A stretch of 5,623 bases of DNA, from NCBI GenBank assembly GCA_023864145.1, contig JAIVER010000104.1, positions 1-5,623 of the forward strand. The letters are read 5' to 3'. The stretch comes from Thiohalomonas sp. Lineage in GTDB: Bacteria > Pseudomonadota > Gammaproteobacteria > GRL18. Numbering within the stretch: position 1 is the stretch's first letter; every line of letters begins with the position of its first letter. Both the position numbers and the translations under genes were made by a program. This document shows, piece after piece, positions 1 through 5,623 of this stretch. The notes under the pieces are model-generated. The model was not told the DNA's origin. It did no database searches and saw only the letters and a program-made list of their open reading frames with translations.

Positions 1-75
1 TTCATGGCCTGTGAGAGTAATTTGCGTCATTGGATAATTTTGATCTTCTTCTCTATGAAAATCAAGCATTTTCAT
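1..75 (-). CDS. 5' end of an unidentified divergent gene (partial, runs off left edge)
   Basis: Reading the minus strand from position 75 gives 25 uninterrupted codons to the window edge, beginning MKMLDFHREED and ending with a QITLTGHE stretch. The composition is hydrophilic, like a soluble protein's N-terminus, and it is placed back-to-back with the HAD gene, a common arrangement for divergently transcribed neighbours. A second in-frame ATG lies at 69. Neither start has a clear Shine-Dalgarno sequence. I do not recognise the family from so few residues. The plus strand is also open over the same bases (to a stop at 97-99), so coding on the minus strand is an inference from composition and layout, not proven. 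Confidence 0.35.
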   Translation of the reverse strand, partial: MKMLDFHREEDQNYPMTQITLTGHE

Positions 76-115
76 AGGTCATGGGTATATATTACTTAAT
101 AGCAATTGTGATTCC
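76..115. promoter_or_regulatory. AT-rich gap between divergent genes, probable promoter region
   Basis: This 40-base gap separates the putative minus-strand gene from the HAD gene and must hold or adjoin the start signals for both if they are divergent. It contains a TATATATTA run (86-94) that can be read as a -10-like element on either strand (TATATT forward, TAATAT reverse). No matching -35 hexamer is found at 16-18 bases on either strand. The assignment rests on position and AT content only. Confidence 0.25.
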
Positions 116-814
116 ATGGCAATTAAATTACTCACTTTTGATTTAGATGATACTCTCTGGCCTTGTATGATCACCATCATGCGCACTGAAGAGCAGCTCC
201 ACCAGTGGTTTATCAAAGATCACCCCGGCATTTCCAGCCAATACTCAATTAAACAATTACGTCAAAAACGTCAGCAATTAGCAAAAAAACATCAGCATAT
301 TGCCCACGATTTAACAGCTCTGAGAAAAAAATCCTTTTTAGAATTAGCCGTAGAGATGAATTATTCTCCCGAAAAAGAGCAGCAGTTTATTCAGGATGCA
401 TTTGAACTTTATATTTTAGAACGAAATAAAGTCAGCTTATATGACGATGTTATTCCCACTTTAGAACTCTTAAAAACAGATTCCCTGTTAGGCGCAGTCT
501 CTAGCGGTAATGCCGATATCTATCGAATTGGTCTTGGACACTTATTTAAATTTTCCTGGTCTGCTGCGGATGCCGGTCAGCAAAAGCCCCACCCTATTGT
601 ATTTGACTCATTAATGGATAAGTACAATCTAAAACCTACTGAGATTATTCATATTGGCGATGATCCTATCAGTGATATAGAAGGTGCCCGGCAATCAGGG
701 ATTCGTGCCATCTGGTTAAATCGTAACCATATACCCTGGCCAAATGGACTTAATTCACCTTTCATAGAGATAAATCAATTAAATCAATTGCCAGCAATTC
801 TTAAGACGTTATAA
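116..814 (+). CDS. HAD-superfamily hydrolase, YigB-like phosphatase
   Basis: This is a soluble haloacid-dehalogenase-type phosphohydrolase of 232 residues, a normal length for the HAD-IA subgroup with a helical C1 cap. All four HAD motifs are visible. Motif I is DLDDT at residues 9-13, with D9 as the expected nucleophile and D11 as the acid/base. Motif II is S129 in VSSGN, motif III is K157 in QQKPHP, and motif IV is GDDPISD (181-187) with Mg-binding D182/D183 and D187. Residues about 18-110 form the helical cap. The overall pattern (LTFDLDDTL start, a conserved HP in the cap, SGN, then GDD) resembles E. coli YigB, which dephosphorylates the riboflavin precursor 5-amino-6-(5-phosphoribitylamino)uracil. 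Substrate cannot be fixed from sequence, because HAD phosphatases are promiscuous. The start at 116 is forced: motif I begins at residue 9 and no other in-frame ATG lies upstream before a stop. It lacks an obvious Shine-Dalgarno sequence. It is probably cotranscribed with the membrane-protein gene 45 bases downstream. Confidence 0.88.
   Translation: MAIKLLTFDLDDTLWPCMITIMRTEEQLHQWFIKDHPGISSQYSIKQLRQKRQQLAKKHQHIAHDLTALRKKSFLELAVEMNYSPEKEQQFIQDAFELYILERNKVSLYDDVIPTLELLKTDSLLGAVSSGNADIYRIGLGHLFKFSWSAADAGQQKPHPIVFDSLMDKYNLKPTEIIHIGDDPISDIEGARQSGIRAIWLNRNHIPWPNGLNSPFIEINQLNQLPAILKTL
772..789 (+). repeat. Two tandem copies of a 9-base unit inside the HAD gene
   Basis: AAATCAATT occurs twice head to tail near the 3' end of the HAD gene and encodes the INQLNQL stretch (residues 219-225). 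It keeps the reading frame. The C-terminal tail of HAD proteins is not catalytic, so a three-residue gain or loss here would probably be tolerated. Confidence 0.6.
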
Positions 815-859
815 TCGAAGTAATCAAATTTCCAGAGATTAACAGAGACTAATGACTCA

Positions 860-1282
860 ATGGCTTATGTAATTACCTCCATTGCTAGTATTTTATTCCT
901 AACTAGCCTGATGCTTCTGCTTTTTACTTCCACGATGAAGAAAATACTTTTTTTCTTCTTTGCACCACGCTGGATTAATGTCGTAATTGTCATACGTATG
1001 CTCATGGGATTTATTATTATTGCGGCAGCCCCTTTTACCGGCTTTCCTAATATGATGCTTTTTCTGGGAATTGCCGTTATCTTTTTGGGTATGACCATGC
1101 CTTTTTTCTCTGAAAGGAGTCTGGATGAAATGGCTCTATGGTGGCAAGAGCAATCTAAATGGATGCTACGTCTTTATGCGCTGATCTTTGCACCTATCTG
1201 GATGTTTTTTATCTTTGCATCACTACCTGATCACACACTTTTGGAAGAAATCTTACAGTATATCCTTCCTCATACTCATTAA
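860..1282 (+). CDS. Small polytopic membrane protein of unknown function
   Basis: This gene encodes a 140-residue very hydrophobic protein, expected in the cytoplasmic membrane. Four likely membrane segments can be seen: about residues 4-23, 39-59, 64-82 and 102-122. A short phenylalanine-rich patch sits at 30-34. Basic residues (K27, K28, R37, R46) lie between helices 1 and 2, and an acidic, tryptophan-containing loop (ERSLDEMALWWQEQSKW, 85-101) joins helices 3 and 4. The C-terminus is short and ends in HTH. There is no signal-peptidase site, lipobox or catalytic motif, and I do not recognise a named family. The ATG at 860 is preceded only by weak purine-rich sequence (AGAGACT, 844-850). The ATG at 852 in another frame stops after six codons. 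With no terminator in the 45 bases after the HAD gene, the two probably share a transcript. The helices argue that this frame is real, and that the minus-strand reading across 865-1098 is only its shadow. Confidence 0.75.
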   Translation: MAYVITSIASILFLTSLMLLLFTSTMKKILFFFFAPRWINVVIVIRMLMGFIIIAAAPFTGFPNMMLFLGIAVIFLGMTMPFFSERSLDEMALWWQEQSKWMLRLYALIFAPIWMFFIFASLPDHTLLEEILQYILPHTH

Positions 1283-1358
1283 ATCAGTAAGCAGATACCA
1301 CTTTTTTCATACCCTTCTTGAGATTATCAACAGTTAGTCTGCAATCAATGAAAAAGCA

Positions 1359-1387
1359 TCTACAAGCCTTATTATTCCTGCTAAAAT
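1359..1387 (+). promoter_or_regulatory. Candidate sigma70-type promoter for metH
   Basis: TCTACA (1359-1364, 4 of 6 matches to TTGACA) is followed after 17 bases by TAAAAT (1382-1387, 5 of 6 matches to TATAAT). Transcription would begin near 1394, only about six bases before the ATG at 1400 but about 27 before the in-frame ATG at 1421. If this promoter is used, the shorter MetH start is the more natural one. There is no full TGAA-N5-TTCA MetR palindrome, no AGACGTCT-like MetJ boxes, and no room for a cobalamin riboswitch in the 117-base gap. The match is modest and could arise by chance in AT-rich DNA. Confidence 0.3.
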
Positions 1388-1399
1388 GATTGTTTTGGT

Positions 1400-4300
1400 A
1401 TGAATCACTGGTCTGTCAATATGTCTGAAATTACGTCGTCACCTGCAAACACTCAACAGCAAGTCAAAAGCGAACGCTTTGCTCTGTTAGAATCTCAACT
1501 TAAAGAACGTATCCTGTTTCTCGATGGTGCCATGGGCACCATGATCCAGCAATATGAATTAGGTGAAGCAGATTATCGCGGTGAACATTTTAAAGACTGT
1601 GCTTCAGATGTCAAAGGCAATAATGACCTGCTTTCTATTACTCAGCCGCAGATCATTAAGACGATTCATAGTCAGTACCTCGAAGCCGGTGCAGATATTA
1701 TTGAAACCAATACCTTTAGTTCAACCAGCATAGCGATGGCTGACTATAATATGGAAGAGCTGGCGTATGACTTGAATGTTGCGTCAGCTCAGATTGCCCG
1801 TGAAGCAGCCGATGAAGCCGCTGAAAAAGATGGACAGCCACGCTTTATCGCCGGAGTGCTTGGTCCCACTAATCGCACAGCCAGTATATCACCTGATGTC
1901 AACGATCCCGGTTTTCGTAATGTCAGCTTTGATGAATTAGTTGATGCTTACTATGACGCTACCCGAGGTCTGGTTGATGGCGGCGCTGATATTTTATTAA
2001 TCGAAACCATCTTTGACACTCTCAATGCCAAAGCCGCCGTTTTTGCGGTTAAAAAACATTTTGACGATCATGCCATAGAATACCCCGTCATGATCTCCGG
2101 TACGATTACCGACAAGTCCGGTCGTACCTTATCAGGTCAGACAACCGAAGCCTTTTATAATGCCTTAAGCCATGCCGAGCCAATATCCATTGGTTTAAAC
2201 TGTGCTCTGGGTGCTGGTGATCTACGTGCCTATGTTGAAGAATTATCCACTATTGCCAGCTGTGCGGTATCTGCCCACCCTAATGCCGGCCTGCCTAATG
2301 AATTAGCTGGCTATGATGAATCACCCGAGCAAATGGCTGAACAGCTTGAAGAATGGGCTGAATCTGGTTTTATCAATATTATTGGTGGTTGTTGTGGTAC
2401 TTCACCTAACACCATTCGTGCCATAAAAGCAGCTATAGAAAAACATGCTCCACGCATAATTCCAGAAAAAGACAGACAATGTCGCCTTTCCGGTCAGGAA
2501 CCCTTTAATATCAATGATAACTCATTATTTATTAATGTCGGTGAGCGCACCAATGTCACCGGTTCTGCCCGTTTTCTTCGTCTTATCAAGGAAGAAAACT
2601 ATGAAGAGGCCATCTCAGTTGCCCAGCAGCAAGTTGAAAGCGGCGCACAAATAATTGATATCAATATGGATGAAGCCATGCTTGACGGTGTGGCAGGCAT
2701 GACCCGTTTCTTAAATCTTATTGCCGCCGAGCCGGAAATCGCCAAAGTACCGGTGATGCTGGACTCTTCCAAATGGGATGTCATTGAAGCCGGCTTAAAA
2801 TGCATACAGGGTAAAGGCATTGTTAACTCCATCAGCCTTAAAGAAGGTGAAGAGCTCTTTATCCACCACGCCCGGCTGATACGACGCTATGGTACAGCCG
2901 CCATTGTCATGGCCTTTGATGAAGATGGCCAGGCAGATACACAGGCTCGAAAAATTGAGATTTGTACCCGCTCTTATAAAATATTGACTGATCAGGTGGG
3001 TTTTCCACCTGAAGATATTATCTTTGACCCCAATATTTTTGCTGTGGCAACCGGTATTGATGAGCATAATAATTATGGCGTAGACTTTATTGAAGCCACC
3101 CGGGTTATTAAACAAACACTGCCCTATGCCAAAGTCTCGGGTGGTGTCTCTAATGTGTCTTTCTCTTTTCGCGGCAATAACCCGATTCGTGAAGCCATTC
3201 ATGCAGTCTTTTTATACCATGCCATTCAGGCTGGAATGGATATGGGTATTGTTAATGCCGGTCAACTGGCCATTTATGATGACATACCTGCAGAGTTGCG
3301 TGATAAAGTAGAAGATGTCGTACTGAACCGCAATCCAAATGCCACTGATGCCCTATTGGACATTGCAGAAAGCTATCGCGGTAAAGCTATTGGCGGGAAA
3401 AATGTTCCGCAAAAAGATGACTCCTGGCGACAGCTTGATGTCGGCGCACGTCTAAGTCATGCACTGGTCAAGGGCATTACCGAATTCATTGATGAGGATA
3501 GCGAAGAAGCACGCCTGCAATTTGCTGAACCGATAGAGGTCATTGAAGGTCCGTTAATGGATGGCATGAATACTGTTGGTGATTTATTCGGCAGCGGCAG
3601 AATGTTTTTACCACAGGTGGTCAAATCCGCCCGGGTGATGAAAAAGGCTGTTGCCTGGCTGATGCCATTCATTGATGCTCAAAAGGCAGAAGCAGCAAAA
3701 AACGGCAAGTCCGTCATCTCTAACAATGGCAAGATTTTAATGGCGACGGTTAAGGGTGACGTGCATGATATTGGTAAAAATATCGTCGGTGTTGTACTGC
3801 AGTGCAACAACTTTGAAATCATTGATATGGGCGTTATGGTACCAGCAGAAGATATTCTAAAAAAAGCAAAAGAAGAGAACTGTGACATTATCGGTTTATC
3901 CGGCCTGATCACACCATCACTGGATGAAATGGTGCATATTGCCAAAGAAATGAAGCGACTGAATTTTAACATTCCCATTATATTAGGTGGTGCGACCACT
4001 TCGAGCATTCATACTGCGGTAAAGATAGAGCCTGAATATGACCATCCCGTTGTGCATGTTGCAGATGCCTCACGCGCGGTGGGTATTAGCCAGAGTCTAC
4101 TGTCGAATAAATTAAAAGATGACTTTGTGAAATCAGTCTCTGAAGAATATCAGGCGATTCGTGATGCCCGAGCTGACAAAGGCAGTAAAACCAATCAAAT
4201 CACCATTTCTCAGGCTCGTAGTAACAAACTTCCTGTTAACTGGACTGGTGACTCTACGCCCACCAAGCCAGAGTTTCTGGGCAGCAAAACATTTAGCGAT

Positions 4301-5176
4301 TTTCCTCTATCTGAATTAAAAGAATATATCGACTGGGGTCCCTTTTTCCAGACATGGGAACTCAAAGGCCGTTTTCCTGCTATCCTGGATAATGAAAAAT
4401 ATGGTGAAGAAGCCCGTAAAGTGTATCAGGATGCCACAGACATGCTGGATAAAATTATTAATAAGAAATGGCTTAAAGCCAATGCCATTATTGGTTTTTA
4501 TCCAGCTAATTGTATTAACGATGATGACATCGAACTATATCAGGATGAGACACGTACAGAAGTGTTAGAAACATTTCACTTCCTGCGTCAGCAAATGAAA
4601 AAACCTCAAGGTAAATACAATCAGTGTCTAGCCGATAATATCGCTCCCAAAGACTCTGGAGTTGAAGATTATATCGGTACATTTGCCGTCACCACAGGTA
4701 TCGGTATTGAAACTAAACTGGCTGAGTTTGAAAAAGAACATGATGATTACCAGTCAATCATGCTCAAAGCACTGGCCGACAGATTAGCTGAAGCCTTTGC
4801 CGAAAAGATGCATGAGCTGGTACGCAAAGATTACTGGGGTTATGCCAATGATGAAGCTTTAAACAATGAAGCACTGATAACAGAGCAGTATCAAGGTATT
4901 CGCCCGGCACCCGGCTATCCTGCCTGCCCTGATCACACAGAAAAGGCAACATTATGGGACTTGATGGACGTTAAACAAAAGACAGGGATTGAACTCACCA
5001 GCAGTTATGCTATGATGCCTGCAGCGGCCGTCTCCGGCATGTATTTCTCTCATCCTCAGGCCCGTTATTTCGGCACCGGTAAAATCCATAAGGATCAGGT
5101 TGAGAACTATGCACAACGTAAAGGCATATCAATAGAAGAAGCTGAACGCTGGTTATCACCTGTACTGAGTTATTAA
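1400..5176 (+). CDS. metH: Cobalamin-dependent methionine synthase (5-methyltetrahydrofolate--homocysteine methyltransferase)
   Basis: This cytosolic enzyme moves the methyl group of 5-methyltetrahydrofolate to homocysteine through methylcobalamin, giving methionine and tetrahydrofolate. All five modules are present in order. The homocysteine domain (about 31-350) has zinc ligands C268, C331 and C332. The folate (pterin-binding) domain (about 373-640) contains [11 protein letters not shown]. The helical cap (about 675-766) has F730, L737 and V740 matching E. coli F708, L715 and V718. The Rossmann-like cobalamin domain has DVHDIG with axial ligand H789, the D787-H789-S840 triad, and GG at 863-864. 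The C-terminal AdoMet reactivation domain (about 950-1258) has D978, E1131 and RPAPGY (R1168, Y1173). At 1258 residues it is slightly longer than the 1227 of E. coli. The extra length is an N-terminal extension of about 21 residues, about eight residues in the cap-to-cobalamin linker, and small loops. No frameshift or missing catalytic residue is seen. The start is uncertain: ATG 1400 gives MNHWSVN before the in-frame ATG at 1421 (MSEITSS), and neither has a good ribosome-binding site. Confidence 0.98.
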   Translation: MNHWSVNMSEITSSPANTQQQVKSERFALLESQLKERILFLDGAMGTMIQQYELGEADYRGEHFKDCASDVKGNNDLLSITQPQIIKTIHSQYLEAGADIIETNTFSSTSIAMADYNMEELAYDLNVASAQIAREAADEAAEKDGQPRFIAGVLGPTNRTASISPDVNDPGFRNVSFDELVDAYYDATRGLVDGGADILLIETIFDTLNAKAAVFAVKKHFDDHAIEYPVMISGTITDKSGRTLSGQTTEAFYNALSHAEPISIGLNCALGAGDLRAYVEELSTIASCAVSAHPNAGLPNELAGYDESPEQMAEQLEEWAESGFINIIGGCCGTSPNTIRAIKAAIEKHAPRIIPEKDRQCRLSGQEPFNINDNSLFINVGERTNVTGSARFLRLIKEENYEEAISVAQQQVESGAQIIDINMDEAMLDGVAGMTRFLNLIAAEPEIAKVPVMLDSSKWDVIEAGLKCIQGKGIVNSISLKEGEELFIHHARLIRRYGTAAIVMAFDEDGQADTQARKIEICTRSYKILTDQVGFPPEDIIFDPNIFAVATGIDEHNNYGVDFIEATRVIKQTLPYAKVSGGVSNVSFSFRGNNPIREAIHAVFLYHAIQAGMDMGIVNAGQLAIYDDIPAELRDKVEDVVLNRNPNATDALLDIAESYRGKAIGGKNVPQKDDSWRQLDVGARLSHALVKGITEFIDEDSEEARLQFAEPIEVIEGPLMDGMNTVGDLFGSGRMFLPQVVKSARVMKKAVAWLMPFIDAQKAEAAKNGKSVISNNGKILMATVKGDVHDIGKNIVGVVLQCNNFEIIDMGVMVPAEDILKKAKEENCDIIGLSGLITPSLDEMVHIAKEMKRLNFNIPIILGGATTSSIHTAVKIEPEYDHPVVHVADASRAVGISQSLLSNKLKDDFVKSVSEEYQAIRDARADKGSKTNQITISQARSNKLPVNWTGDSTPTKPEFLGSKTFSDFPLSELKEYIDWGPFFQTWELKGRFPAILDNEKYGEEARKVYQDATDMLDKIINKKWLKANAIIGFYPANCINDDDIELYQDETRTEVLETFHFLRQQMKKPQGKYNQCLADNIAPKDSGVEDYIGTFAVTTGIGIETKLAEFEKEHDDYQSIMLKALADRLAEAFAEKMHELVRKDYWGYANDEALNNEALITEQYQGIRPAPGYPACPDHTEKATLWDLMDVKQKTGIELTSSYAMMPAAAVSGMYFSHPQARYFGTGKIHKDQVENYAQRKGISIEEAERWLSPVLSY
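3698..3745 (+). repeat. Imperfect 24-base (8-residue) tandem duplication inside metH
   Basis: Residues 767-774 (KNGKSVIS) and 775-782 (NNGKILMA) align as two head-to-tail units sharing NGK followed by hydrophobic positions. Numbering against the E. coli enzyme, recalled from memory, shifts by eight residues between V740 and H789, which equals one unit. The duplication lies in the flexible linker joining the cap to the cobalamin domain, so it should not disturb either fold. The two DNA copies have diverged, so the event is not recent. Confidence 0.4.
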
Positions 5177-5232
5177 AGGTAGTATTATTAACACACTCTT
5201 CTATATCCATGGTCCCATATGCAGTTGACTCT

Positions 5233-5261
5233 TGTTACCTTTAAAATCAAGTAGTTATATT
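5233..5261 (+). promoter_or_regulatory. Weak promoter candidate between metH and its terminator
   Basis: TTGTTA (5233-5238, 4 of 6 to consensus) and TATATT (5256-5261, 5 of 6) are separated by 17 bases. Transcription would start near 5268 and stop at the hairpin at 5307-5331, giving an RNA of about 60 bases with an A-rich 5' part. It may equally be a chance match in AT-rich spacer DNA. Confidence 0.2.
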
Positions 5262-5306
5262 AAAACAAAAGAAGAACCTACACATCAACCTATACTAATA
5301 AAATAG

Positions 5307-5331
5307 ACAGGCATTGAAAAATGCCTGTTTT
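5307..5331 (+). terminator. Rho-independent terminator downstream of metH
   Basis: ACAGGCATT (5307-5315) pairs perfectly with AATGCCTGT (5320-5328) around a GAAA tetraloop, a stable 9-bp stem that can extend by a G-T and an A-T pair. It is followed by a short T run (TTTT, 5328-5331, then CCTC). It lies about 130 bases beyond the metH stop, the right side to end that transcript. On the minus strand the same stem is followed by CTATTTTATT, so it may also stop transcripts entering from the right. The T run is short, so termination could be partial. Confidence 0.8.
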
Positions 5332-5615
5332 CCTCTATCCCTGTCCATAATTCCTACATCATACCACATTCAAATCAGTTACAATATTAGCACTTGTTAA
5401 TGCTTGTAGAAAACACCATGTAAAAGCTAGAGGAGATCATGGGTATATTATTAGAGAATTATATCCGCTTATCCTGGCCGATTTAAAAGATGCAGCGTTA
5501 CCTTCTTGACATAGGAGCGTCAATGCCGTAGTTGAACCTAAAAAAATCAGTTAACCCTGCCAGCAACCAAAATTTAGCATAAACAACCTAAAAGTCTGAC
5601 TCATTATGTTCTATG
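5332..5615. other. Intergenic stretch without a convincing gene; possible gene remnant
   Basis: No reading frame here is long and well started. The best-started one is at 5439-5486: AGAGGAGA (5429-5436) sits just before an ATG that opens a 15-residue peptide, MGILLENYIRLSWPI, although the Shine-Dalgarno spacing is short. The same frame continues past that TAA as MQRYLLDIGASMP (ATG at 5490) to a TAG, then 16 more codons to TAA at 5580-5582. A second plus frame is open without any ATG from 5351 to a TGA at 5507-5509 and includes YIIRELYPLILADLKDAAL. This patchwork could be a decayed gene or plain spacer. A consensus -35 hexamer TTGACA occurs at 5506-5511 but has no good -10 at 16-18 bases. No tRNA, CRISPR array or insertion-sequence ends are seen. 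Confidence 0.4.
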
Positions 5616-5621
5616 AAGGAG
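5616..5621 (+). promoter_or_regulatory. Ribosome-binding site of a gene starting beyond the right edge
   Basis: AAGGAG is a strong Shine-Dalgarno match two bases from the end of the window, and it implies a plus-strand start codon a few bases outside. Two ATGs just before it (5606 and 5613) are also open to the edge but have no ribosome-binding site of their own, so they are less likely starts. Confidence 0.45.
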
Positions 5622-5623
5622 CT

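Noticed and set aside
2..99. Plus-strand reading frame over the left edge, ending in TAA at 97-99 (MACESNLRHW from the ATG at 4).
   Set aside because: It has an ordinary antisense-shadow look, no ribosome-binding site and a short length. The minus-strand frame has the more typical N-terminal composition.
865..1098. Minus-strand 77-codon frame opposite the membrane-protein gene.
   Set aside because: It lies entirely inside the plus-strand gene, whose four hydrophobic helices give the better coding explanation.
1283..1399. Search for a cobalamin or SAM riboswitch or MetR/MetJ operators ahead of metH.
   Set aside because: The gap is only 117 bases, and no B12-box-like element, SAM-aptamer pattern, full TGAA-N5-TTCA palindrome or AGACGTCT-like boxes were found.
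2795..3202. Minus-strand 135-codon frame, and several shorter antisense or alternative frames within metH.
   Set aside because: MetH is continuous and conserved through all of these. They are shadows created by its codon pattern and have no start signals of their own.
79..5448. The 12-base word TCATGGGTATAT occurs at 79-90 and again at 5437-5448.
   Set aside because: About one such 12-base match is expected by chance in a window this size, and the flanks differ, so there is no case for a mobile element or attachment-site pair.
5506..5534. Consensus -35 hexamer TTGACA at 5506-5511 as a promoter for the downstream gene.
   Set aside because: At 16-18 bases downstream the sequence is GTAGTT/TAGTTG/AGTTGA, with too few matches to a -10 element.

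Overview
This is an ordinary-looking chromosomal segment dominated by one large housekeeping gene, metH (cobalamin-dependent methionine synthase). All three complete genes lie on the plus strand. The MetH protein follows the gammaproteobacterial (E. coli-type) enzyme closely along its whole length, and the HAD hydrolase most resembles enterobacterial YigB. The DNA is moderately AT-rich. The best guess is therefore an AT-leaning gammaproteobacterium. Genus cannot be read from this window, and nothing here marks a phage, plasmid or genomic island.

Layout. Positions 1-75 hold what looks like the 5' end of a minus-strand gene that leaves the left edge. A 40-base AT-rich gap then separates it from a divergent HAD-family phosphatase (116-814). 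After 45 bases with no visible terminator comes a small four-helix inner-membrane protein of unknown function (860-1282), probably on the same transcript. A 117-base gap (1283-1399) carries a weak sigma70-like promoter candidate and leads into metH (1400-5176, 1258 residues, full length with all catalytic landmarks). A well-formed GAAA-loop hairpin at about 5307-5331 ends the metH unit. The last ~290 bases contain no convincing gene, only a few short open stretches broken by stops, and the window ends in a Shine-Dalgarno-like AAGGAG that probably serves a gene starting just outside.

Function. MetH makes methionine from homocysteine and 5-methyltetrahydrofolate using cobalamin, so the organism must make or import B12. 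There is no B12 or SAM riboswitch in the short metH leader that I can recognise, and no clear MetR or MetJ operator. The HAD phosphatase and the membrane protein show no functional link to methionine synthesis; their adjacency looks incidental.

I did not find an undescribed biological system. The most checkable oddities are an apparent 8-residue tandem duplication in the cap-to-cobalamin linker of MetH, the ambiguous metH start with its tiny upstream reading frame, a possible short transcript between metH and its terminator, and the possible gene remnant at the right end.
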